Source: DASUSF01 sp036375275
Lineage (GTDB): Bacteria > Pseudomonadota > Alphaproteobacteria > Geminicoccales > Geminicoccaceae
Direction of reading: 5' to 3'
NCBI GenBank assembly: GCA_036375275.1
Contig: DASUSF010000326.1
Coordinates: forward strand, 1 to 8,984
DNA: 8,984 nt
The notes under the pieces are model-generated. The model had not been told where the DNA came from, made no database searches, and saw only the letters and a program-made list of their open reading frames with translations. Positions 1 to 7,215 of the stretch are shown here, piece by piece. Position numbers and translations under genes: made by a program. Every line of letters starts with the position of its first letter. Within the stretch, counting starts at the first letter, position 1.

Positions 1-10
1 CGCGGGCGGC

Positions 11-916
11 TCAGCCGCGCGCTTTCTGGTAGAGCTTGTTCGCGATCTCGAAGATCTCTTCCGGCGCGTACTCCGGCGTGAACGCTTCCGAGATGCCCTC
101 GTAGTCGTTCATGTTGCCGCCGGACGGCGGGCCGTCGACCACTTCCAGTGGCCCCGAGCCGTCGAAGTGCTGGCCGTTCCAGATCGCCGCGACCTCCTTG
201 TAGTCGTCCGGGCTGAAGCGGTAGAGGCGGCGGTGCCAGCCCTCCTCCATGAACTTCCTGCTCTCCGGCAGCTGGATGTCCTCGACCTTCGGGATCGGCA
301 GCATCTTCTTCATCTGTACGCCGGTCAGCGTCTCGAGGGCGAGCGCGTAGGCGTGGGCGTGGACGCCGCCCCGGGTGAACAGATAGCCGAGCATCTGCCG
401 GGCCGCCGGGTTGTCGGTCATCTGGTAGACGCGGAGCTTGTGGGTCCGGGCGCCGTTCTCGAGGAAGAAGTTGTGCAGGAGGTCGAGCACGAGGTTGCCG
501 CTGTTGAACACGTAGGTGCCGTTCCAGGGCGCGCCGCCGGAGTCGAACGGGCCGGCGCCGTGCGGGAAGGCGATGTGGTGCGCGAAGTTGGGAAACGTGT
601 TCAGCAGGTCGGCGAAGCTGGCGTCGCCATTGGTCATGTCGCCCTTGGGGTTCGCCCCGTTCAGGCAGCCGTTGACCGTCGCCGCGATCAGCTCGACGTG
701 GCCGAGCTCTTCGGTGCCGATGTTCGCGATCAGCGAGTAGTACGGCCGGAGCTTCTCCTTGTTGCGGAAGTTGTACGACTGGAACATGTAGTTCATGAGC
801 GTCGACATCTCGCCGAACCGGCCGCCCATCAGCTCCTGGACCGCGGCCGCGGCCCGCGGGTCCGGGTCCTTGGGCACCGGCATCTCGACCTGGAGCTTGT
901 CGATCCTGAGAAACAT
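11..916 (-). CDS. Manganese (non-haem) catalase
   Basis: Predicted di-manganese catalase, which disproportionates H2O2 to water and O2 in the cytoplasm; no signal peptide is visible. The 301-residue product fits the family's usual length of roughly 270-300. The four-helix-bundle ligand set is complete: Glu36 (in RFGEMSTLMNYMFQS), Glu70 and His73 (in GTEELGHVEL), and Glu153 and His186 (LENGART and GGVHAHAY). The spacings of 3 and 33 residues match those of the Lactobacillus plantarum enzyme (E66/H69, E148/H181). The ATG at 916 is chosen because GGGGGAG lies about 6 nt upstream and the product then starts MFLRIDKLQVEMP, typical of the family. In-frame ATGs at 931 and 955 lack this support. It lies 147 bp downstream of the ABC ATPase on the same strand, so it may have its own promoter; only a weak candidate (TTGTTG-N18-TAGCTT, 983 to 954 on the minus strand) was seen. 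The family assignment is firm; a role in this island is inference. Confidence 0.95.
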   Translation of the reverse strand: MFLRIDKLQVEMPVPKDPDPRAAAAVQELMGGRFGEMSTLMNYMFQSYNFRNKEKLRPYYSLIANIGTEELGHVELIAATVNGCLNGANPKGDMTNGDASFADLLNTFPNFAHHIAFPHGAGPFDSGGAPWNGTYVFNSGNLVLDLLHNFFLENGARTHKLRVYQMTDNPAARQMLGYLFTRGGVHAHAYALALETLTGVQMKKMLPIPKVEDIQLPESRKFMEEGWHRRLYRFSPDDYKEVAAIWNGQHFDGSGPLEVVDGPPSGGNMNDYEGISEAFTPEYAPEEIFEIANKLYQKARG

Positions 917-1063
917 GTGGCTCTCCCCCATGATTTGCGGTTGTCCGGTCGGCAAGCTACGCGCGCGGCGGGATGAGCAACAATCCTTTCGGCCCGGCCC
1001 CGGCTGCGACCAATCGGACGTTCACCCGACCAACATCCGTGACGCCCGCCCCCGGCCGCGCGC

Positions 1064-1822
1064 TCACTCCATCCCGAGCAGGCGGTAGATGCGCTGGGTG
1101 TACTGGCCGAATGTGGGCGTCGTCTTGACGTCGAGCCGGCGGGGATAGGGGAGGTCGATCGCGAAGTAGTCGGCCATGCGGGCCGGCCCGGCGGTGAGGA
1201 CCGCGCAGTGCGAGCCGAGGAACACCGCCTCCTGGATCGAGTGGGTGACGAACACGATGGTCTTGTGGCTGTCCGCCCAGATCCCGAGCAGCTCGAGGTT
1301 CATCCGCTCCCGGGTCAGCGCGTCCAGGGCGCCGAACGGCTCGTCCATCAGGATCAGCTTCGGGTCGTGGATCAGCGCGCGGGCGATCGCGGCCCGCTGC
1401 TGCATGCCGCCGGAGAGCTCGTAGGGATACTTCTGCTCGAAGCCCTGGAGCCCGACCATGTCGAGGAGCGCCCGGGCGCGTTCCCGCGCCGCCTTCATCG
1501 GCAGCCCCAGGATCTCGGCCGGCAGCAGCACGTTGTCGAGGATCCGGCGCCACTTCAGGAGGAGCGCCTGCTGGAAGACGATGCCGATGTCGCGCCCGGG
1601 GTCGAAGTCGCCGCCGCCGATCCGGACCGTGCCGCCGTCGTGGCGGTGCAGGCCGGCGAGGATCCGGAGCACCGTGGTCTTGCCGCAGCCCGACGGCCCG
1701 ACCAGCGCGACCAGCTCGCCCTCGCCCACGTCCATCGTGACGTCGGACACGGCGAGGAAGTCGTCGCCACGCGTCCGGTACACCTTCCGGACGTTCTCGA
1801 GCTGAAGGAAAGCCTCTGACAC
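1064..1822 (-). CDS. ABC transporter ATP-binding protein (SsuB/TauB/ThiZ-type)
   Basis: Cytoplasmic ATPase that should power a binding-protein-dependent importer. All nucleotide-binding motifs are present in the 252-residue product: Walker A GPSGCGKT at 42-49, Q-loop VFQQ at 82-85, signature LSGGMQQR at 136-143, Walker B LILMDEP at 156-162, D-loop ALD at 165-167 and the H-loop His194 in FVTHSIQEA. This arrangement, with FGALDALTRE after Walker B, is typical of the nitrate/sulfonate/taurine/thiamine-precursor ATPase family; the exact substrate cannot be read from it. The start is a GTG at 1822 with no strong Shine-Dalgarno; no other start codon in frame is obvious upstream. It is divergent from the permease at 1950, with 127 bp between start codons, so importer subunits are split over two strands. 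It is the only ATPase in the window, while two permeases and two binding proteins are present. Confidence 0.95.
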   Translation of the reverse strand: MSEAFLQLENVRKVYRTRGDDFLAVSDVTMDVGEGELVALVGPSGCGKTTVLRILAGLHRHDGGTVRIGGGDFDPGRDIGIVFQQALLLKWRRILDNVLLPAEILGLPMKAARERARALLDMVGLQGFEQKYPYELSGGMQQRAAIARALIHDPKLILMDEPFGALDALTRERMNLELLGIWADSHKTIVFVTHSIQEAVFLGSHCAVLTAGPARMADYFAIDLPYPRRLDVKTTPTFGQYTQRIYRLLGME

Positions 1823-1868
1823 GGAACGGCGCGCTCGTCCTGGTTGGGCCGGCCCGTCATAGCCGGGC

Positions 1869-1896
1869 TTGACCGCGCCCGCCAGCCACGGATGCT
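1869..1896 (+). promoter_or_regulatory. Candidate sigma70-type promoter for permease/binding-protein operon
   Basis: TTGACC at 1869-1874 resembles a -35 box (5 of 6 to TTGACA). GATGCT at 1891-1896, after a 16-bp spacer, is a weak -10 (3 of 6). It sits in the divergent gap about 50 bp before the ATG at 1950. The placement is right but the -10 is poor, so this is a suggestion only. Confidence 0.3.
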
Positions 1897-1912
1897 GACC
1901 CGGGCGAGCGGG

Positions 1913-1948
1913 CCAGGGGAGCGACGCCTGCCAGGGGAGCGACGCCTG
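1913..1948 (+). repeat. Perfect 18-bp tandem duplication carrying the ribosome-binding site
   Basis: CCAGGGGAGCGACGCCTG occurs twice back to back, at 1913-1930 and 1931-1948, with no mismatch, and ends one base before the ATG at 1950. Each copy carries AGGGGAG, a Shine-Dalgarno-like element; the one in the second copy (1933-1939) is at a workable distance of 10 nt. The unit therefore duplicates the translation initiation signal of the permease gene. Confidence 0.9.
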
Positions 1949-1949
1949 A

Positions 1950-2732
1950 ATGATCGGATCCGCCTTGCGCCAGGTCCGCTACTACCTGCCGAGCGCGACC
2001 GCGATCGCGCTCCTGATCCTCGCCTGGGACCTCGCCGTCCGCCTGCTCGACGTCAAGGAGTTCATCCTGCCGTCGCCGGGCTCGGCGCTGCTCACCCTGT
2101 TCGACGACAACTACCGCTGGGGCCACAACCTCAGGGTGACCCTCTATGCCGTCGGCGGCGGGTTCGTGATCTCGGCCGTGCTCGGCATCGCGCTCGCCGT
2201 CGTCGTGGTCTGGAGCGAGACCCTGGAACGGGTCGTCATGCCGATCCTGGTCCTGTTCAACACGCTCCCCAAGGTCGCGCTCGCGCCCCTGTTCGTGATC
2301 TGGCTCGGCTACGGCGTCTGGCCGAACATCGTGATCGCGGTCACCGTCGCGTTCTTCCCGGTGGTGATCAACACCGCGGCGGGCCTGGTGGCGGTCGAGC
2401 CCGACCTGCTGGAGCTGACCCGGCAGCTCAAGGCGTCGAAGTGGCAGGTGTTCCGGAAGATCCGCTTCCCGAGCGCGCTCCCCTACATCTTCGCCGGCCT
2501 CAAGCTGAACGCGACGCTCTCGGTGATCGGCGCGATCGTCGGCGAGTTCGTCGCCTCCGAAGCGGGCCTCGGCAACCTGATCATGGCCGGCGGGGTGACC
2601 CTCGACACGCCCTCGATCTTCGCGGCGCTGACCCTGATCGCCTTTCTCGGCCTCGGGCTCTATGCTCTGGTCGTGCTGGCCGAGCGGCTCTCGATGCCGT
2701 GGGAGTTTCGCGACACCGACCGCGCCGGCTGA
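1950..2732 (+). CDS. ABC transporter permease (SsuC/TauC/ThiX-type, BPD_transp_1)
   Basis: Inner-membrane permease of an SsuC/TauC/ThiX-like importer, 260 residues, about the family norm. About six hydrophobic segments are visible, the first near residues 15-33 and the last covering the stretch ending VVLAERL. After the first membrane span comes FILPSP at 38-43, a family landmark. The cytoplasmic EAA loop that docks on the ATPase is at about 150-187 (EPDLLELTRQLKASKW, then FPSALPYIFAGLK). The usual Gly of this loop is Lys161. Translation starts from the ATG at 1950, downstream of an AGGGGAG in the duplicated 18-bp segment. The binding-protein gene follows after 32 bp, so the two form an operon. 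The protein is clearly paralogous to the permease at 4703-5458, sharing for example the PKVA.APLF pattern and GAIVGEF. Confidence 0.94.
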   Translation: MIGSALRQVRYYLPSATAIALLILAWDLAVRLLDVKEFILPSPGSALLTLFDDNYRWGHNLRVTLYAVGGGFVISAVLGIALAVVVVWSETLERVVMPILVLFNTLPKVALAPLFVIWLGYGVWPNIVIAVTVAFFPVVINTAAGLVAVEPDLLELTRQLKASKWQVFRKIRFPSALPYIFAGLKLNATLSVIGAIVGEFVASEAGLGNLIMAGGVTLDTPSIFAALTLIAFLGLGLYALVVLAERLSMPWEFRDTDRAG

Positions 2733-2764
2733 CGCCAGGGACCAACGAGAGAGGGAGGCTGACC

Positions 2765-3769
2765 ATGACCATCCGACGGATGGCGCTCGCCTGCGGCGCC
2801 GCGCTCGCGCTCGCGGCCGTGGCCGATACGGACCCGGCTGCGGCCGCGGACGAGGTGACCCTGCAGCTGAACTGGTTCCACCTCGCCGACCATTCGCCGT
2901 TCTACCTCGCCAAGGAGCGCGGGTACTTCGCCGACGAGGACATCGAGCTGACCGTGGTCAAGGGCAACGGCTCCGCCGATTCGGCGAAGAAGATCGAGCT
3001 CCGAAGTGCCGAGGTCGGGATCTCCGACACGCCGACCGTCTTGACCGCGATCAGCAAGGGCGCCGGGCTCGTGATCGTCGGCATGGTCTACGACAAGGCG
3101 GCCAACAACGCCTTCTTCTACAAGGACAGCGGGATCGAGACGCCGGAGGACCTGAAGGGCAAGAGCGTCGCGGTGCCGCCGGCCGACTCGCACCGTGTCC
3201 TCTGGCCTGCCTTCGCCGCCGCCAACGGCCTCGACGAGGACGCGATCACGATGGTCAACGTCAAGCCCGAGGGCAAGCAGGGGATCGTCGCCGCGCGCAA
3301 CACCGACGCCGCCTTCGACCTCTACACCAGCTATCCGATCTGGGAGAAGGCCCTCGGCGAGGGCAACGTCGGCAACCTCCTCTGGGCCAACCACGGCGTC
3401 GACCTCTACGGCCACAGCTACATCGTCCACCGGGACCTGATCGAGGAGAACCCGGAGCTGGTCGAGCGCTTCCTCCGCGCCACCTACAAGGGCTGGCGGG
3501 ACGCCAAGGCCGATCCCGAAGCGGCGATCGACGCGATGATGAAGGAGGTCGCCGGCATCGACCGGGAGGCGTACCTCGAGACCATGGACTACGTGCTCGA
3601 CCTCGTGATCACCGAGCGCTCCGCCGAGCACGGCCTCGGCTGGATCCTCGAGGAGCCGATGCAGAAGACGATCGACCTCACCGCCGCCGGCGGCAAGCTC
3701 GACCGCGAACTCGAGGCCTCCGAGGTGTTCACCAACGACTTCAACAGCAGGATCATGCCGGAGGGCTGA
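2765..3769 (+). CDS. ABC transporter substrate-binding protein (NMT1/THI5-like), first copy
   Basis: Periplasmic binding protein that delivers a small organic solute to the permease encoded just upstream. It is 334 residues with a Sec signal peptide: Arg4-Arg5, a hydrophobic core at about 7-20 and a likely cleavage after PAAAA at residue 28. The mature protein opens with VTLQLNWFHLADHSPFYLAK, then GYFADEDIEL, the pattern of NMT1/THI5-like proteins that include ThiY (thiamine pyrimidine precursors) and RibY (riboflavin). An aromatic heterocycle is thus a reasonable guess for the ligand, but the family also includes other specificities. The later elements GISDTPTVL and GIETPEDLKGKSVAVP fit the type II periplasmic binding fold. 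The only Cys (10) is inside the signal and not in a proper lipobox. The ATG at 2765 is set by GAGGGAGG at 2751-2758. It is paralogous to the protein encoded at 7257-8255. Confidence 0.93.
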   Translation: MTIRRMALACGAALALAAVADTDPAAAADEVTLQLNWFHLADHSPFYLAKERGYFADEDIELTVVKGNGSADSAKKIELRSAEVGISDTPTVLTAISKGAGLVIVGMVYDKAANNAFFYKDSGIETPEDLKGKSVAVPPADSHRVLWPAFAAANGLDEDAITMVNVKPEGKQGIVAARNTDAAFDLYTSYPIWEKALGEGNVGNLLWANHGVDLYGHSYIVHRDLIEENPELVERFLRATYKGWRDAKADPEAAIDAMMKEVAGIDREAYLETMDYVLDLVITERSAEHGLGWILEEPMQKTIDLTAAGGKLDRELEASEVFTNDFNSRIMPEG

Positions 3770-3867
3770 GGGCGGGGCGCGGCGGTCGTGGGAGGTCGTC
3801 CCCTGGTTCGGGCGACGGGGCGCGCTTCCTGGTTGAACCGGGCCGCCGATCCGCCGATGCTGGGCGG

Positions 3868-4686
3868 ATGATGACCTTTCCCGACGGCCTGACCGGGACG
3901 GTAGTGGCCGCTGCGGCGCTCCTCAACGCCCCGGCCGTGGTCCAGGCGCCGGCGGAGGCCGCCAAGGTGGCCGCGCTGGCGCTGGTCGACCGGACCCTGA
4001 TCGCGGTCATGGACGACGGCTCGATCCGCGCCGAGGAGGCGCTGATCGGCGCCGAGGCGCCGCTCGGCGGCGGACGGAGGCTCCGGATCGACGGTGTGGT
4101 CCAGGCCTACGACCGGCTGCCGCGACCGCTCTACGACGTGTCGGTGCGGGCCTCTCCCGACGCCCCGTGGCGGACGCTCTGCCCGCCGGACCGGAGCGGC
4201 CGGACCACGGCGATCCCGATCCCCGGACGCTGGGGCGCGGACGGCGGGTTCGAGCTGGTCGCCGCGCCCGGCTTCTCGCTGAGCTGCACGGCGAGCGTGG
4301 AAGCGCGTTGCGTCCGCCTCGGCTACGCGCCCTGGCAGCTGGCCCCGGACGGCTCGAGCCTGGAGCCGTATCACCAGGCCTGCGTCCACATGGTCCAGGC
4401 AGACTACTGCGGCGACGGGGAGGCCGGGCCGGCGCGTGAGGTCGCCTTCGAGGTGTTCGACCGGGCCGGCATCAATCCGGTCGATGGCGAGGGGGACCCC
4501 GCCGGGACGCCGGAAGCGCTCTGGGGACCAGAAGGTGCGGTCTGCGTCGCCCGCGCGCGCCACCCGGGCGTGCCGCTCGACGAGCAGCTCCGCGCCTGCC
4601 CCGGGCTCGCCGGCCCGCCGGCGGCGGACTGCTCGGCGGCCGACCTCGACGACTTCCCGGCGGCGCTGCTCGGCAGCCGGTCCTGA
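3868..4686 (+). CDS. Secreted ADYC-domain protein, function unknown
   Basis: Exported protein of 272 residues whose function is unknown. A weakly charged N-terminus with a hydrophobic stretch at about 8-29 (VVAAAALLNAPAVVQAPAEA) looks like a Sec signal peptide. The C-terminal half carries ACVHMVQADYCGDG at 171-184, the motif after which the ADYC domain is named, preceded by the usual RLGYAPW at 150-156. Eight cysteines (105, 140, 148, 172, 181, 226, 244, 255) all lie in the predicted exported part, so up to four disulfides are possible. Two adjacent ATGs (3868 and 3871) are equivalent; the Shine-Dalgarno is weak (GGGCGG directly before). It lies 98 bp after the first binding-protein gene on the same strand and ends 16 bp from the convergent permease gene. 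It may be read through from the transporter operon. The domain name is from memory of the family motif; its link to transport is unproven. Confidence 0.8.
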   Translation: MMTFPDGLTGTVVAAAALLNAPAVVQAPAEAAKVAALALVDRTLIAVMDDGSIRAEEALIGAEAPLGGGRRLRIDGVVQAYDRLPRPLYDVSVRASPDAPWRTLCPPDRSGRTTAIPIPGRWGADGGFELVAAPGFSLSCTASVEARCVRLGYAPWQLAPDGSSLEPYHQACVHMVQADYCGDGEAGPAREVAFEVFDRAGINPVDGEGDPAGTPEALWGPEGAVCVARARHPGVPLDEQLRACPGLAGPPAADCSAADLDDFPAALLGSRS

Positions 4687-4702
4687 GCCCCTCGGACCCG
4701 CC

Positions 4703-5458
4703 TCACTCCATCCGGGCGTCGGAGACGACCATGACCCGCTCGAGGAGAAGGACGAGGCCGTAGAGGGCGATCCCGATCAGGCTGATCAGGATCACCGCCA
4801 TGAACATCCCGGCGGTGTCGAGCACGCCCTGGACCGAGAGCATGAGGAAGCCGAGGCCTTCGGAGCTGCCGATGAACTCGCCGACGATCGCGCCCGCGAC
4901 CGCGAACACCACCGCGATCTTCATGCCCGAGAAGATGTAGGGGAGCGCCCCGGGCAGCTGGATCTTGGTGAAGATCTGGAGGCGGGTCGCGCGGAGCGCC
5001 CGGACCAGGTCGAGCAGCTCCGGCTCGACCTCCTTCAGCCCCCGCGCCGTGGTGATCAGGATCGGGAAGAAGCAGATCGTGAAGGCGATCACCATGTTCG
5101 GGACGATGCCGTAGGACAGCCAGACGATGAACAGCGGCGCCATCGCGACCTTCGGCACCATGTTCAGGGTCACGACCAGCGGCATGACGAAGCGCTGCAG
5201 GGCTTCCGACCAGGTGAACAGGATCGCGAGCCCGACGCCCACGACTACCGCGAGCGCGTAGCCGCCGAAGACCTCGAGCGTGGTCACCCAGGTGTGCTTG
5301 AGCCACTGGTAGTGCGGCTCGGCGATCGTCCTGAGCGCTTCCAGCGGCGTCGGCATGACGAAGTCCGGCAGATCGCCCAGCACCACCGTGACGTGCCACG
5401 CCAGCAGCAGCCCCAGATGCGCCACCGCTGCCGGCCACCACCGCTTCACCACCTGCAT
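4703..5458 (-). CDS. ABC transporter permease (SsuC/TauC/ThiX-type), second copy
   Basis: Inner-membrane permease, 251 residues from the chosen start, paralogous to the product of 1950-2732. FVMPTP at 33-38 follows the first membrane span. The transmembrane region with WSEALQRFVMPLV and PKVAMAPLFIVWLSYG is nearly alignable with the first permease. The EAA loop is at 145-181 (EPELLDLVRALRATRLQ, LPGALPYIFSGMK), with Arg156 where Gly is usual. The ATG at 5458 is preferred because GGAGGAGG lies 7-14 nt upstream. An upstream GTG at 5524 would overlap the preceding stop and add an arginine-rich leader without a ribosome site. The gene is second in a minus-strand operon behind the FAD oxidoreductase, 58 nt away. 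No ATPase gene accompanies it, so it may share the one at 1064-1822. Its natural partner is probably the binding protein encoded at 7257-8255. Confidence 0.93.
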   Translation of the reverse strand: MQVVKRWWPAAVAHLGLLLAWHVTVVLGDLPDFVMPTPLEALRTIAEPHYQWLKHTWVTTLEVFGGYALAVVVGVGLAILFTWSEALQRFVMPLVVTLNMVPKVAMAPLFIVWLSYGIVPNMVIAFTICFFPILITTARGLKEVEPELLDLVRALRATRLQIFTKIQLPGALPYIFSGMKIAVVFAVAGAIVGEFIGSSEGLGFLMLSVQGVLDTAGMFMAVILISLIGIALYGLVLLLERVMVVSDARME

Positions 5459-5488
5459 CCCCCGCCTCCTCCGGCCCGCCCAGGGCGC

Positions 5489-5521
5489 CTTGACTGGAGG
5501 TGCGACCTCCCGCCTGTCAAG
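5489..5521 (-). other. Nested intercistronic hairpin over the FAD-oxidoreductase stop
   Basis: Read on the minus strand, the sequence runs CTTGAC, 5 nt, GGAGGT, CGC, ACCTCC, 1 nt, GTCAAG. Both 6-bp stems are perfect, and they stack with an asymmetric 5/1 internal loop. The outer left arm contains the TGA of the FAD-oxidoreductase gene (5519-5517), and the structure ends about 30 nt before the next ATG. There is no U-tract, so it does not look like a standard terminator; an RNA processing, stability or partial-attenuation element is possible. Confidence 0.55.
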
Positions 5522-7136
5522 CACGCCCGCGCGTGGCTTCGAGGCGGCGCTCGAGCGGCGGCGGCAGCCAGTCCGGGCGGCGGCCGAGGTCCTGCATCAG
5601 GACCTGCGCCGCGTTGTAGCCCGGGAGCCCGGTGACGTTGCCGCCGGGGTGGCAGCACGAGCCGCAGAGGTAGAGGCCGGGGAGCGGCGTCCGGTACTGC
5701 CCGGCACCCGGGAACGGCCGCCCGTCGCCGACCTGTCCGCCCGCGAAGGCACCCACCAGGAGATCGCCGCCGCGCATGTTCGGAAAGGCGCGCTCGGTGT
5801 CGAGCGGGCTGCGCACCATGCTCGCGAGCACCGCCCGCTCGAGGTTCGGGGCATGGCTCCGCCAGAGGTCGAGCATGGCGCGCGCGTGGTCGTCCTTGAG
5901 CCGGTCCCAGTTCCGGGCGTCGCCAGCGACCCGGTAGGGCAGCTTCTCCCACATGAACGCGGTGTGCCTGCCGGGCGGCGCCTGGGAGGGATCGAACAGC
6001 GTCGGGCAGGCGCCCCACATCACCGTCGGCGGGATCGTCCCCGCTGCGTGGTGGCGGACGATCTCCTCGAACTGGTCGACGTGGTCGAGCCCCAGGATGA
6101 CCATGAACGGCGGCGGAGCGGCGGGATCGAGCGCCTGATAGGCGGGCGGCTCGTCGAGCGCCAGATCGAGCGCGAACAGCGGCGCGAGCAGGTTGTAGCG
6201 GAACCCCTCCGCCCGCTCGCGGATGGCGTGCGGCACGTCGCCCGGCGCCAGGAGGTCGAGGAAGGTCTGCTGCGGGTTGAGCGAGCTCGCGATGAAGGAC
6301 CGGGCGCGGATCACCTCGCCCGAGGTGGTCTCGACCGCGGCCGCGCGCCCGTTCTCGACCACGATCCGCCGCGGCTCCGTCCCGGTCCGCACCCGCCCCC
6401 CATGGTCCTCGACGGCGCGGATGAGGGCGTCCGCGAGCGAGCGCGAGCCGCCGACCGCCATCTGCGCTTTCGCCGGGCTCGCGAGCAGCGCCGGGATGTG
6501 GTGGCCGAAGCCCTCGAGCCGGAGGTCGACCTCGCGGAGCCCGTTGAAGAACAGCAGCCCCGCCTGGATCGCCGGGTGCTCGAACTCCTGCATGACGAAC
6601 GTCTGCGGCGAGAGCCGGCTGGTCTCGAGCAGGAGACGACCTTCCGCCGTCCGCCCGAGGGTCTCCCGGCGCCGCTCGGCGGGCAGGGGTGGTGATGTCG
6701 CTTCGGGGATCAGGATCCGCTCGACCACCGGCCGGAAGCGGTCGTGCCAGCGGCGGAGTGTCTCGGCGTCGCGCCGGCTGAACGCGGCGAACGATGCGGC
6801 GGTGCGCTCCAGGTCGGTCCACCACTCGAGAGCGCGGCCGTCCTTGAGCACCATCACCACGTTGCGCTCGGGCTCGAGGTAGCGGAGCCCGTGCCGCTCG
6901 AGCTCGAGGTCCCGGTACCAGGGCAGCGTCGTCACCGCCCGGTGGAAGAAGGCGTGCGTGTTGTGGCGGAAGCCCGGCCGGTCCGCGTGCTCCACGGTGG
7001 TGAGCGCGCCGCCCGCCTCGTCGCGGCGCTCGAGCGCCACCACCTCCAGCCCGGCCATGCAGGCGTAGGCCTGGAGGATCAGGCCGTTGTGCCCGGCGCC
7101 GAGCACGATGCCGTCGACGGTGGTCGCTTCGCCCAT
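5517..7136 (-). CDS. FAD-dependent oxidoreductase, phytoene desaturase (CrtI)/PYROXD2-like
   Basis: Flavoprotein of 539 residues in the CrtI/amine-oxidase superfamily, most like the PYROXD2 group. The N-terminal dinucleotide-binding fold has VLGAGHNGL at 11-19 (Gly13, Gly15, Gly18), ending in the ribose-binding acid Glu36 within ALERRDEAGGALTT. The C-terminal FAD motif is PGLYLCGSCCHPGGNVTG at 486-503, followed by NAAQVLMQ. The GAGHNGL and HPGGNVTG wording is characteristic of PYROXD2-like proteins, whose substrates are mostly unknown. No carotenoid genes are nearby, so carotene desaturation is unlikely. No signal peptide is seen, so it is cytoplasmic. The ATG at 7136 puts the GxGxxG in its usual place; the ribosome site is weak. 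It is first in an operon with the second permease and divergent from the second binding protein, suggesting that it oxidises the imported compound (inference). Whether it uses O2 as electron acceptor cannot be read. Confidence 0.9.
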   Translation of the reverse strand: MGEATTVDGIVLGAGHNGLILQAYACMAGLEVVALERRDEAGGALTTVEHADRPGFRHNTHAFFHRAVTTLPWYRDLELERHGLRYLEPERNVVMVLKDGRALEWWTDLERTAASFAAFSRRDAETLRRWHDRFRPVVERILIPEATSPPLPAERRRETLGRTAEGRLLLETSRLSPQTFVMQEFEHPAIQAGLLFFNGLREVDLRLEGFGHHIPALLASPAKAQMAVGGSRSLADALIRAVEDHGGRVRTGTEPRRIVVENGRAAAVETTSGEVIRARSFIASSLNPQQTFLDLLAPGDVPHAIRERAEGFRYNLLAPLFALDLALDEPPAYQALDPAAPPPFMVILGLDHVDQFEEIVRHHAAGTIPPTVMWGACPTLFDPSQAPPGRHTAFMWEKLPYRVAGDARNWDRLKDDHARAMLDLWRSHAPNLERAVLASMVRSPLDTERAFPNMRGGDLLVGAFAGGQVGDGRPFPGAGQYRTPLPGLYLCGSCCHPGGNVTGLPGYNAAQVLMQDLGRRPDWLPPPLERRLEATRGRA

Positions 7137-7183
7137 CCGCTGAGCATGCCGGCTCGCGGTCCGGCCGCCAAGCCGCAGCCGCT

Positions 7184-7212
7184 TTGACGGTCCCGGGGTC
7201 CGGGTCTAAGCT
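7184..7212 (+). promoter_or_regulatory. Probable sigma70-type promoter of second binding-protein gene
   Basis: TTGACG at 7184-7189 (5 of 6 to the -35 consensus) is followed after 17 bp by TAAGCT at 7207-7212 (3 of 6 to the -10 consensus). Transcription would begin near 7219, inside the left arm of the hairpin at 7216-7240 and about 38 nt before the ATG at 7257. The spacing is ideal and the position in a divergent gap is right; the -10 is imperfect. Confidence 0.5.
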
Positions 7213-7215
7213 CCG

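Noticed and set aside
167..976. Long plus-strand open frame opposite the Mn catalase gene
   Set aside because: It is the antisense shadow of a high-GC gene: low-complexity, Arg/Val-rich sequence with no family resemblance. The same holds for long frames opposite or out of register with the ATPase, binding proteins and FAD oxidoreductase.
1007..1033. Direct repeat CGACCAA spaced by 20 bp upstream of the Mn catalase gene
   Set aside because: Seven-base repeats at this spacing can suggest activator half-sites, but two copies without a promoter or known motif are not enough.
1846..1855. Palindrome GGGCCGGCCC in the divergent gap
   Set aside because: A self-complementary 10-mer of only G and C is common by chance at this base composition, and no second site was seen.
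3795..3816. Possible terminator hairpin GTCGTCCC...GGGCGAC after the first binding-protein gene
   Set aside because: The stem has a bulge and no T-tract follows; such pairings are frequent in GC-rich DNA.
5459..5524. Upstream GTG start at 5524 for the second permease, overlapping the FAD-oxidoreductase stop
   Set aside because: It has no ribosome-binding site and adds an arginine-rich leader unlike the family; the ATG at 5458 has a strong GGAGGAGG upstream.
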